A stretch of DNA of 64,000 bases from Hymenobacter sp. GOD-10R (GTDB lineage Bacteria > Bacteroidota > Bacteroidia > Cytophagales > Hymenobacteraceae): contig NZ_CP141184.1 in NCBI RefSeq assembly GCF_035609205.1, positions 4,533,001 through 4,597,000 on the forward strand, given 5' to 3'. The notes beneath the pieces were generated by a model, which worked only from the letters and a program-made list of their open reading frames with translations, ran no database searches and was not told the DNA's origin. A program made the position numbers and the translations under genes. This document shows positions 1 to 7,466 of this stretch, piece after piece. The number at the start of each line of letters is the position of its first letter. Within the stretch, counting starts at the first letter, position 1.

Positions 1-494
1 GCGTGCCAGGCGGCAATGGCTTTGGAAGGAAAGCAGCGATTGGAAAACGTAATGACCAACGGCGCCTCGGGCCGCAATACCCGACCTAGCTCGCGCAGCA
101 CTTCCACCGGCTGGGTCAGGTAGTCGATAGAGACGCAGATGGCGGCCCCGTCGAAGCTGCCTGCTTCGAACGGCAGTGTCGGCTGACGATTTAGATCCTG
201 CACCACGTACTCATTCAAACGCGGATTAGCGCGCAATTCAGCCTCATTCATTCCTAGGCCAACGACTCGCTGGTACGCCACTTCGGCGGGCAGGTGGCTC
301 ACCCAACTGCTCATCAGATCCAGCAAAGTGCCGTTGGCCGGGAAGTACTCGCGGTAGAGCTGCGTGACGGCCGTAATGGCCCCTTCATCAATGTGCGTCA
401 CGAAACGCGGCACTTGGTAGAATTGGGCATCGGGCGACTCGTCTTGGCGGCGGAACAGGTTTTGGGGGAACGGCTGGTTGGCGTTGGAGTTCAT
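1..494 (-). CDS. Class I SAM-dependent methyltransferase-like protein, 3' end outside window
   Basis: The reading frame opens at an ATG (complement of 492-494), begins MNSNANQPFPQNLF and runs open to the window edge, giving 164 visible codons. It contains LLDLMSSWVSHLP, which resembles the motif I region of class I methyltransferases. Further on are LPFEAGSFDGAAICVSIDYL (a motif IV-like PF..SFD stretch) and VLRELGRVLRPEAPLVITFSNRCFP (the usual post-motif helix and strand). Bacteroidota and proteobacterial proteins of this kind are annotated as methyltransferase-domain proteins of unknown substrate. The C-terminus is missing because the window starts inside the gene. Family assignment is fairly good; the substrate is unknown. 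Confidence 0.75.
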   Translation of the reverse strand, partial: MNSNANQPFPQNLFRRQDESPDAQFYQVPRFVTHIDEGAITAVTQLYREYFPANGTLLDLMSSWVSHLPAEVAYQRVVGLGMNEAELRANPRLNEYVVQDLNRQPTLPFEAGSFDGAAICVSIDYLTQPVEVLRELGRVLRPEAPLVITFSNRCFPSKAIAAWH

Positions 495-624
495 CAGAAG
501 AGGTTGGGGAAGAGTCGCAAACGGCGGGGCGCGCTTACGTTGATACGGCAGAACAACCTGCTTTGCTTCCAACAGGTTTGCCACGCTGGCCTAGCTTTTC
601 ATTTCAAGTAGGCGGTTGTCGGAA

Positions 625-1494
625 TCAATCCAAGAACTGCGTACCAGTCAGCTCCTCGGTGCGCTGCCAGAGCGTACGGGCATTCTCCAACGTATTGAAG
701 GAATGTTTGACGGCTTTCGGCTTCTGCTTCACGTAGTAGCCACCGCTGATTTGGGCCACGCTCGGGTCGGCCGCCAGGAAGATGGACGTGGCGGCTCCTT
801 GCTCAGAGGAAATCATGAACGGTCGGCCGAGCCGCATGACAATACCTAGCCAGCTGTCACCATCGCCCGCAAAGCTAGAAGCTACTGCGCCGGGGTGCAG
901 CGCGTTGGTCGTCACGTTCTGAATGCCGTGCGCGCGCATCCGGCGGGCTAGCTCCTGGGTAAACATGATGTTGTAGAGCTTGGTGTTGCTGTACATGTAC
1001 ATCTGGCTATAGCCCTGCTCCTGTTGCAAATTATTCAAGTCGGGGTTGGCAAGACGGTAGCCCGCCGACGATACATTGACGATACGCGCCGCCGGACTTT
1101 CCCGCAGCTTGTCGAATAACAGCGCGGTAAGCAGGAAAGGACCTAGGTAGTTGGTAGCCAGACCCGTTTCGTAGCCTTGTGGCGTGACTTTGCGCTCTTT
1201 ACTTGGCAGCAAACCGGCATTGTTCACCAAGATATCGAGGCGTGAGTAGCGGTCGTTGAACTCGGCAGCGGCACGGCGTACTTGCTCTAAATCAGCTAGG
1301 TCAGCGAGCAGCACATCCACGCGGTCGTGCCCGGCGGCTTGCTGGATGGCCGCGCGCGTAGCTTCGGCTTTGGCCGCATTGCGAGCCAGCAGAACTACGT
1401 GGGCACCACGTTGGGCAAGGGTGCAGGCGGTTACTTCGCCAATGCCGGAGGTAGCGCCGGTGACGAGAACGATTTGATCTTGCAGGTCATTCAT
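625..1494 (-). CDS. Short-chain dehydrogenase/reductase (retinol-dehydrogenase-like SDR)
   Basis: This is a 289-residue classical/extended-loop SDR. The cofactor motif TGATSGIG lies at residues 12-19, the NNAG strand follows in LVNNAGLLPS, and the catalytic YxxxK is Y168-S-N-T-K172. The dinucleotide fold occupies the N-terminal two thirds. The C-terminal part, with HPGAVASSF, resembles the retinol dehydrogenase/WWOX branch. The likely reaction is NAD(P)(H)-dependent oxidation or reduction of an alcohol or carbonyl; the substrate cannot be read from sequence. The start ATG (complement of 1492-1494) directly precedes the first beta strand, as expected. It lies 130 bp downstream of the truncated methyltransferase gene on the same strand, so co-transcription is possible. 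Confidence 0.88.
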   Translation of the reverse strand: MNDLQDQIVLVTGATSGIGEVTACTLAQRGAHVVLLARNAAKAEATRAAIQQAAGHDRVDVLLADLADLEQVRRAAAEFNDRYSRLDILVNNAGLLPSKERKVTPQGYETGLATNYLGPFLLTALLFDKLRESPAARIVNVSSAGYRLANPDLNNLQQEQGYSQMYMYSNTKLYNIMFTQELARRMRAHGIQNVTTNALHPGAVASSFAGDGDSWLGIVMRLGRPFMISSEQGAATSIFLAADPSVAQISGGYYVKQKPKAVKHSFNTLENARTLWQRTEELTGTQFLD

Positions 1495-1768
1495 GGAAGC
1501 AGCATACGAAGGTGATGCCCTAGCTGACGCAGCAAACGCGCAAATACTTTAAAACGACTACTTGCTAGCAGCAAGCTAAGCTAGGTTTCCTGCTAGCCGA
1601 ACGATCCGGCAGGCGCTACTACTTCCTGACGTACGAAGCCCGCATGACCTAGGCAACCTCCCCTGTTATGTCTAGCTCGCACACAGCCTTTATCCTTTGA
1701 AGAGCGAGGTTCGTATTGCGTAAGCTAGCAACGACCAACTGCCAGTAACTAGCAGCTCGTAGCCACTT

Positions 1769-2614
1769 ATGCCCAAGGATATTCAACCGTACACCACCGA
1801 ACCCCACTGGAAGCGCACGGCTTACAGCGTCATTTTTGAATCAGACACGCCGGCAGGACGGGCTTTTGATATCGCCTTGCTCGTGGCTATTGTGCTGAGC
1901 GTGTTGTCGGTGATGCTGGAAAGTGTGCGTTCTATCGATGCCCAATACGGCTACTACTTGCGTATCATAGAGTGGGGGTTTACAGGCCTGTTTGCCCTTG
2001 AATACATTGCCCGGCTAGTCGTGGTGCGCCGCCCGCTAACGTACGCTTTGAGTTTGCTGGGCATCATTGACTTCTTGGCCATTGTGCCAACGCTGGCCAC
2101 GCTGGTGCTGGCGGGCAGCCGCTACTTGCTGGTTATTCGCACGCTGCGGCTACTACGGGTATTTCGCATCTTCAAGCTAGGACAGTTTGTGGGCGAAGGC
2201 GAGTTTATCGTGACAGCTCTCAAAGCGAGCCGCTTCAAGATTCTGGTATTTCTCACGGCGGTATTCACCCTCATTGTCGTGGTGGGCACGCTGATGTACG
2301 TGGTGGAGGGCGGTAAAAACGGCTTCACCAGCATTCCCAAAAGCGTCTATTGGGCCGTCGTCACCGTGACAACGGTAGGGTACGGCGACATTTCGCCAGT
2401 TACGGTGCTAGGGCAGGCGCTAGCCTCGGTGCTCATGATTATGGGCTACGCCATTATTGCGGTGCCCACCGGCATCGTATCGGCCCAAATGGCTACGCCA
2501 CGCTCGCCGGCTGCCCCCGCGCCCCTCTACAAACAGGTCGTTTGCCACGTCTGCCAGGCCAGCGACCATCGCCCCGACGCGGAATATTGCTGGCGGTGCG
2601 GCGAGAAGATATAG
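1769..2614 (+). CDS. Voltage-gated potassium channel (Kv-like, 6TM) with C-terminal zinc ribbon
   Basis: A 281-residue ion channel. It has four voltage-sensor helices, including an S4-like segment with regularly spaced arginines (RTLRLLRVFRIFKLG, about residues 124-138). A pore region carries the K+ selectivity filter T202-V-G-Y-G-D207, followed by the S6 helix. These features predict a tetrameric inner-membrane K+ channel. The unusual part is the C-terminus: after a Pro/Ala linker (about 245-254) a CxxC...CxxC knuckle appears (C259, C262, C274, C277), typical of a zinc ribbon. The tail could bind metal and act as a cytoplasmic tetramerisation or sensing module; that is inference. The gene stands alone, convergent with the next minus-strand gene across a perfect palindrome. 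Confidence 0.92.
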   Translation: MPKDIQPYTTEPHWKRTAYSVIFESDTPAGRAFDIALLVAIVLSVLSVMLESVRSIDAQYGYYLRIIEWGFTGLFALEYIARLVVVRRPLTYALSLLGIIDFLAIVPTLATLVLAGSRYLLVIRTLRLLRVFRIFKLGQFVGEGEFIVTALKASRFKILVFLTAVFTLIVVVGTLMYVVEGGKNGFTSIPKSVYWAVVTVTTVGYGDISPVTVLGQALASVLMIMGYAIIAVPTGIVSAQMATPRSPAAPAPLYKQVVCHVCQASDHRPDAEYCWRCGEKI

Positions 2615-2630
2615 GCTAAGTTTTCCCGCA

Positions 2631-2676
2631 TCGCCTTGCTGCAATCTGCCCTTAAGGGCAGATTGCAGCAAGGCGA
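2631..2676. terminator. Perfect 46-bp palindrome between convergent genes
   Basis: Two 23-bp arms are exactly complementary with no spacer (centre CTT/AAG at 2653/2654). The palindrome sits between the channel gene (ends 2614) and the minus-strand gene ending at 2694. Its position suggests a bidirectional transcription stop or mRNA-protecting hairpin. There is no clear T-tract on either side, so intrinsic termination is only inferred. Confidence 0.6.
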
Positions 2677-2693
2677 ACAGGTCCGGTCACGAA

Positions 2694-3125
2694 TTATTTT
2701 TTCAGTAACCAGTTGATTGCAGCACCTTGATTCTCTGGCAGTGGCACCTTATCGTTCTTGTTGGCTGTTGAAGCTATGGTAATGCTGCGTCCTGGAACCT
2801 CAATATAGAGGCGGTCACCTGTTTGATACACCTTCCTAAACTCCGCTAAATCTACTTCGGGGCTGTTGACTAGCATCGTCGGCAGCAACGGTCTCTTACT
2901 CCTCACTAACGTTAGCTCGGCGCCTGTGAACTGATAGGTCACATCCGACGCACAACCTGCTTTTTTGGCAAGTACTAGCGTGATGCTAGCTGGCAAGGCG
3001 CTGCCTGCTACATCCACTTCCTGGTTGTTTTCTAACGCTTTCAGAACGGGAACCGAGCAGTTGCTTTGAGCAAGAGCCCAACCGCTGGACAATGATAACG
3101 CGAGGACGAAAGACAGCTTTTTCAT
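2694..3125 (-). CDS. Secreted protein of unknown function (tandem paralog 1)
   Basis: A 143-residue protein starting MKKLSFVLALSLSSGWALAQ, a clear Sec signal peptide cut after ALA-Q. An upstream in-frame ATG would add 20 residues before this signal and is rejected. The mature part has two cysteines that could pair (SNCSVPV and AGCASDVTYQF). It also has EVDLAEFRKVYQTGDRLYIEV, closely matched in the neighbour at 3434-3859 (PEVDLTEFKKVYQPGDQLVIEV), and ends NWLLKK. The two genes are tandem duplicates with about 40% identity by eye. I recognise no family. GldM-like or Ig-like folds are possible but not supported; a periplasmic location is likely. Confidence 0.75.
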   Translation of the reverse strand: MKKLSFVLALSLSSGWALAQSNCSVPVLKALENNQEVDVAGSALPASITLVLAKKAGCASDVTYQFTGAELTLVRSKRPLLPTMLVNSPEVDLAEFRKVYQTGDRLYIEVPGRSITIASTANKNDKVPLPENQGAAINWLLKK

Positions 3126-3433
3126 TGGATTAGGTGGGTATAAATGGAAGAATAAACTAGAACCAGCTAGGCCAACATACAGCAAAGCAGAGGCTTACAC
3201 GTGTAGCAACCCTAGCTTATGCGCAACGCTGTTCTTTACTAGTTATTTTCCGTTCCTCGCCAAGCCCTCCCCTTTTTCCCGTAAGCTTTTTGTTTTACCC
3301 GTCAGCAGATGATGAACTGGCTAGGCTAGCTTCCGCACGACTTTCACTATCACAAACGCGCGCTTGTGAGGCACGCCGTTGTGGGGAGAAGCTATACCCT
3401 AGCTTCTTTCTTCCTCTTTTTACTGCGTTCTGG
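3126..3433. other. Intergenic spacer between tandem paralogs
   Basis: This 308-bp stretch between the two paralogous genes holds no convincing ORF. It probably carries the promoter of the 2694-3125 gene. I see no clear hairpin or riboswitch in it. Confidence 0.5.
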
Positions 3434-3859
3434 CTATTGCAAGGGCCAATTAACAACAACTGAATAGCTGAGCGTCTCCCCTCCTTCTTCTGGCTCTGCG
3501 TCGGCAGTGGCTTCTTCCGTGCTGCCTTCTACTTCAATAACTAGTTGATCACCGGGCTGATATACTTTTTTGAACTCGGTGAGGTCTACTTCTGGCTTAT
3601 TGGTTTTGATTGCCGGCAACACGAGTGTTTTTTCGCGCACCAACGTCAGCTCCGCACTCTTAAACCGGTACGCAATCATAGACGCGCAACTCGTATCGCC
3701 TACTAGCACCAGGCTAAGCGACGAAACCAGTGGGCTATTCTTCATGTCTACTTCCTGCCCATTCTGATACACTTTCAGCTCATAGTCAGAGCACTTCGTT
3801 TGCGCAAAGGCCCAGTTGCCAGAAGCTAGCATTGCGAGAAGAACAATCAGCTTTTTCAC
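3434..3859 (-). CDS. Secreted protein of unknown function (tandem paralog 2)
   Basis: Starting from a GTG codon (complement of 3857-3859) this gives VKKLIVLLAMLASGNWAFAQ, a signal peptide matching MKKLSFVLALSLSSGWALAQ of the paralog at 2694-3125. That match is why I choose the GTG over the upstream ATG at 3964, which adds 35 residues containing a second hydrophobic stretch. The mature part keeps the two cysteines (TKCSDYELKVY, TSCASMIAYRF) and the EVDLTEFKKVYQPGDQLVIEV block. It then has an acidic insertion (EGSTEEATADAEPEEGG) before a closing NWPLQ. Function unknown. The acidic insert is the main difference between the copies. Confidence 0.72.
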   Translation of the reverse strand: MKKLIVLLAMLASGNWAFAQTKCSDYELKVYQNGQEVDMKNSPLVSSLSLVLVGDTSCASMIAYRFKSAELTLVREKTLVLPAIKTNKPEVDLTEFKKVYQPGDQLVIEVEGSTEEATADAEPEEGGETLSYSVVVNWPLQ

Positions 3860-4052
3860 AGACGGAAGTAGTATAAAAGGCAGAAGAAAGTAGACGAGAG
3901 CCGCAAGCCACAGAAGTTGCCAGAGCCGTCTGAAGAACCTAGCTTCATTTGCGGCACTAGTCAATCTGACTTGCTTCCCCGAAAGTAAATAGTTTTTCTT
4001 TACATATTGAAAATAATATCTGTCTACTTCACAGCTCCCCTTGGCTTAGCTG

Positions 4053-4874
4053 TTACTTCAACCCCTTCGCCACTTCCACTACTTCAAAGTCTGAGTTCGT
4101 CGCAAACAAGGACTTCAGAATTGGGATGTGGCCTTGCCCGAAAATGACCAAGATGGCTTTGTCGGTAGGCTTTACTTGGCGCAGAATATTAGCGTAGATG
4201 TGCAGGTTGGTGGAATACCAATCGGTGAGCAGATCAATGCCGGGGTACTCATTGCCCTCCCCAACGCGGGCTAGGTATCGGGTATAAAAGCCGGCATTGG
4301 TATCAAGCGCTTCAGGCGAGTTGACGTACGTGAGGAAGTCCTTGAGCGGCAGCTTCAGGATCTTTTCATTTGCCTCGGCCATGTAGCGCTTGGCGTACGC
4401 ATCGAGGTTCGTGAGCAGCTCTTCCTGGTGGTGCTGCTTGGCAAATTCCATTGCCTTATCCGAATCGAAACGACCACGGTAGTTCACGGCCGTAAGGTGC
4501 GGCAGTTTGAGCTGGCGAGCCGTTTGAAAACCCAGCTGGTCAATCTCGTTGGACTCGAGCTTGTATCGTCCTTGCTGATACGCCTGAAAGGTACTATCCA
4601 GCTTATTTTGACGAAGCGAGGACCATTCAATGCAAATCTGCTCGGGGCGGAAGGCAACGAGTTTCGCCACCACAGCCTGCACTTGCGACTGACGCTGGGC
4701 CGAAGTCAGGTCTACCGCGGCGTTCTTGTACATATCCGTGGTGGAGGGCGTGAAGTGCATGGTACCTAGCAGCATAATCTTGGTGCGCGGCTTCGCAGCA
4801 GGCGTTTGCGCAGTGGCAGTTAGGGTTAGCAAGACCAGTAACCACGTCAGCAGGATAGGTTGAAAGTGTTTCAT
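4053..4874 (-). CDS. DUF5694-family protein (TraB/ChaN-like fold), secreted
   Basis: From MKHFQPILLTWLL (ATG at complement of 4872-4874) this is 273 residues with a signal peptide ending ATAQ. The strand KIMLLGTMHFTPS opens the domain and PEQICIEWSSLRQ follows. The C-terminal AILVIFGQGHIPILKSLF carries the G-x-GH motif that ends TraB/PrgY/ChaN-like domains. The order GT-H, E, GH-H matches DUF5694 proteins common in Bacteroidota. The TraB/GumN/ChaN group includes haem-binding and putative metalloprotease members, but no activity is known for DUF5694. A longer in-frame start would add 13 residues before the signal and is unlikely. It is divergent from the MBL-fold gene. Confidence 0.8.
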   Translation of the reverse strand: MKHFQPILLTWLLVLLTLTATAQTPAAKPRTKIMLLGTMHFTPSTTDMYKNAAVDLTSAQRQSQVQAVVAKLVAFRPEQICIEWSSLRQNKLDSTFQAYQQGRYKLESNEIDQLGFQTARQLKLPHLTAVNYRGRFDSDKAMEFAKQHHQEELLTNLDAYAKRYMAEANEKILKLPLKDFLTYVNSPEALDTNAGFYTRYLARVGEGNEYPGIDLLTDWYSTNLHIYANILRQVKPTDKAILVIFGQGHIPILKSLFATNSDFEVVEVAKGLK

Positions 4875-5117
4875 GGAGCAGGGAAAAGAGAAGTTGGAAT
4901 AGCACGCTGGCAAGCAGGCCTAGGTAGCCAGTATCAGCACAATAGATTCTTGCAGCGGCTCTACAGTTGCCTGATCCTTACTACGCCCCCTCCTACTTTG
5001 CGACTATACCAGCAAAATACCCGTGGCTGCCCGGCTATTTTGCTAGGTAATTCGACCTCAGCAGCTAGGTTTTCGTATTGCCCTATCAACCTTCAACTCT
5101 CGCTGATCCTGTTATTT

Positions 5118-6140
5118 ATGGAAAAAGTAGCCCATGGCGTCACTCAGCTGACCATTCAGCGCTTTGTCAACGTGTACTTTGTAGAGCCCGATACCGCTGG
5201 TAAATGGGTGCTCATCGATACGGGCCTGCCTGGCAGCGCCAAAACCATCATTGCCGCCGCCGACGAGCTGTTCTACCCCGGTAGCCACCCCGAAGCCATC
5301 CTGCTCACCCACGGCCATATGGACCACGCTGGCTCGGCGCAGGAGCTAGCCGAACACTGGAAAGTGCCCATCATTGTCCATCCCGCCGAACTTCCTTTCC
5401 TCACTGGCAAAGCCGTGTACCCACCCGCCGACCCCACGGTAGAGAATGGTGGTTCCCTCGCTTTCGTGAGCCGCTTCTTTCCACCCCAATCGTTCCAACT
5501 CACTGATTATGTGCAGACCCTGCCCGAAGATTCGGAGCCGCCCTTTATGCCGGGCTGGCAATGGCTGCACGTGCCGGGTCACGCGCCGGGCCAAGTAGCC
5601 TTCTTCCACCCCTCCGACAAAACCTTGCTCGGCGCCGATGCCTTCGCCACGGCCAACCATGAGTCGGTGCCCTCGCTGCTGCTACAAAAGCCGCAGATCA
5701 GCGTGGCCGGCTCCCCTTTCAACTACGATTGGGAGGCGGTGCACGCTTCGGTAGTGGAGCTAGCCAACCTAGAGCCGCAGGCCATTGGTTGCGGCCACGG
5801 CCCAGTCATCAAAGGGCCAGAAGCCGCTGCTGGCTTAACGGCCTTGGCTCGCAATTTCCCCACGCCCAAGCATGGCCGCTACGTATCGGAGCCGGCGCGC
5901 ATCGATGCTGATGGCGTGCAGTACTTACCACCCGTCCCCCAGGACAAGCTGCCGCAGCAAGCCGCCATCGTGGGTGCGGCCACCGTGGCGCTGATCGTTA
6001 CGGCCGCCGTGCTAATGAACAACAAGAAGAAAAGCGGCAGCAAACCCGCTTATACCAACGTCCAACACGGCTTCACACGCCTCACCCAAACGGGTCGCGA
6101 AGAGCGTGGCGTGAAAGAAATCGAATACGACGAAGAGTAG
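5118..6140 (+). CDS. Metallo-beta-lactamase-fold hydrolase with C-terminal membrane segment
   Basis: Starting MEKVAHGVTQL, this is a 340-residue MBL-fold enzyme. The zinc motif is H65-G-H67-M-D69-H70. Further ligands are expected at the PGHAPG histidine (near residue 157), the LLGADAF aspartate and the GCGHGP histidine. This arrangement fits the glyoxalase II/lactonase-like MBL group. After residue 275 the protein departs from family length. A hydrophobic helix (AAIVGAATVALIVTAAVLM) is followed by a basic NNKKKSGSK stretch and an acidic tail EIEYDEE. The tail predicts a bitopic anchor with the catalytic domain on one side of the membrane. The longer in-frame ORF from 4860 lacks conserved sequence before Met5118 and is rejected. 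Confidence 0.85.
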   Translation: MEKVAHGVTQLTIQRFVNVYFVEPDTAGKWVLIDTGLPGSAKTIIAAADELFYPGSHPEAILLTHGHMDHAGSAQELAEHWKVPIIVHPAELPFLTGKAVYPPADPTVENGGSLAFVSRFFPPQSFQLTDYVQTLPEDSEPPFMPGWQWLHVPGHAPGQVAFFHPSDKTLLGADAFATANHESVPSLLLQKPQISVAGSPFNYDWEAVHASVVELANLEPQAIGCGHGPVIKGPEAAAGLTALARNFPTPKHGRYVSEPARIDADGVQYLPPVPQDKLPQQAAIVGAATVALIVTAAVLMNNKKKSGSKPAYTNVQHGFTRLTQTGREERGVKEIEYDEE

Positions 6141-6155
6141 CGAATACCTGATTAG

Positions 6156-6206
6156 AGGAGTAACTGAGTAATGGTGTCCAACTACTTACTCAGTTACTCC
6201 TTTTTC
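6156..6206. terminator. Bidirectional intrinsic terminator
   Basis: A perfect 16-bp stem (6156-6171 with 6186-6201, loop of 14) is followed on the plus strand by TTTTTCTTT. It separates the convergent MBL-fold gene (ends 6140) and RND adaptor gene (ends 6208). Confidence 0.85.
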
Positions 6207-6207
6207 T

Positions 6208-7422
6208 TTAGTCATCATCACCGCCTTGGCCTTTGCCCATTTCTGCGCTGATGAAGTAAGCACCGCGGCGCACCAGTTGCGTGGTATCAGCGATGGGCTC
6301 TAGGGGGGTGATGGCTATGTCGCCGTCGATGGTGGAACCGGTGCGCACTTTCACCCGGCGGAAAGTAGCGCGGCCATTGTCGGCTTGCTGCGTACGCGCG
6401 AAGGCGTAGCTGAACTCACCAGCTTGTACCAGCGCATCTTCGGGCAAGGTCCGCTGACGGGCACCAGCCGTCTGAATGCGGGCCGCCACAAACTGACCCG
6501 GCAGCAAATCAGAGCGTTCGGGCTCTAGGTGGGCATGCACGCGCACGGTGCGGGCCTCGTCGTCAAAGGCTTTCCCAACTAAAAACACGCGGGCTTTGAA
6601 TTGCTCATCTGTGCCACGGTTTTGCACCGTGAATAAAATGGGCTGCCCCACGCCTACTTTGGCCACATCCTTCTCGAACACCTTCAGCTCTAGGTGCAAA
6701 TCGTCGCGGTTTATGATTTCTACCAGCACGTCCTGCGGGTTCACGTACTGACCCGGATTGATATTAACGGCCTTCACCGTGCCGCTGATGGGCGTTGTGA
6801 GCGATACGCTGCTGGCAATGTACCCTGTGTTGAGCCGCTCCACCGACAGGCCTAGCAGGCGAACTTGGGCAGCCAATGAGCGTTCAGCGGCTTGTTCGCT
6901 AGCATAATCGGCGCGGGCTTGTTGAAGTTTGCGCTTCGCGCCTACATCTTCAGCATCAAGTACTTGCTGACGTTGTAGCTCTTCCTTTAGGAACTGAACC
7001 CGCGCCCGAGTCTGCAAGTACTCCTGCTGAAGCTTGAGGTAATCGGGGTGGCGCAGCACCGCTACGGTGGCACCCGCCTTGATGGGTTGGCCGGGCAATG
7101 TATTGACAACTTGCACGTAGCCGCCCATCATGGCACTGATGGAAACCCGGTTCTGAGGAGGCACTTCAATGGAGCCGTTGGCCTGCACTTCGGTGGTCAT
7201 GTTTTGCCACTGAAAACCACCTACTTCAATGCCCGCGGCCCGCTGCTGAGCAGCTGAAAGCTGAATTTGATCAGGGTTGGTGGCCGGGGCTGCGGCGGGT
7301 GCTTTAGCAGCCTCAGGCTGCGCAGCTATGCTGTCGGGCGACGAGCAACTGGCTAGCCCCAGTGTCGCACCAAGCAGCACCGCAGCAGATAATTGACTGG
7401 ATATAACGAACAAGTTCTTCAT
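6208..7422 (-). CDS. RND efflux periplasmic adaptor subunit (CzcB/CusB-like lipoprotein)
   Basis: A 404-residue membrane-fusion protein. The N-terminus has a lipoprotein signal with lipobox LAS-C26, so it is probably anchored in the outer leaflet of the inner membrane. The biotinyl-lipoyl-like half motifs flank a coiled hairpin (about residues 120-190, rich in Q, L, R). The beta-barrel segment contains VGVGQPILFTVQNR, and the conserved PERSDLLPGQFVAARI precedes the membrane-proximal domain. It links the pump encoded directly upstream (7467-11888; gap about 44 bp, same strand) to the outer-membrane channel. The gene order pump then adaptor implies one operon. I see no CusB-type N-terminal Met-rich copper site, which agrees with the divalent-metal motif in the pump. 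Confidence 0.92.
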   Translation of the reverse strand: MKNLFVISSQLSAAVLLGATLGLASCSSPDSIAAQPEAAKAPAAAPATNPDQIQLSAAQQRAAGIEVGGFQWQNMTTEVQANGSIEVPPQNRVSISAMMGGYVQVVNTLPGQPIKAGATVAVLRHPDYLKLQQEYLQTRARVQFLKEELQRQQVLDAEDVGAKRKLQQARADYASEQAAERSLAAQVRLLGLSVERLNTGYIASSVSLTTPISGTVKAVNINPGQYVNPQDVLVEIINRDDLHLELKVFEKDVAKVGVGQPILFTVQNRGTDEQFKARVFLVGKAFDDEARTVRVHAHLEPERSDLLPGQFVAARIQTAGARQRTLPEDALVQAGEFSYAFARTQQADNGRATFRRVKVRTGSTIDGDIAITPLEPIADTTQLVRRGAYFISAEMGKGQGGDDD

Positions 7423-7466
7423 GAAAGCAATTGCTGTGCGCTAATGAGCAACAGACGACACTTAGC

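Noticed and set aside
4860..5117. 86-residue N-terminal extension of the MBL-fold hydrolase
   Set aside because: It overlaps the divergent DUF5694 gene start and adds low-similarity sequence before the first conserved strand.
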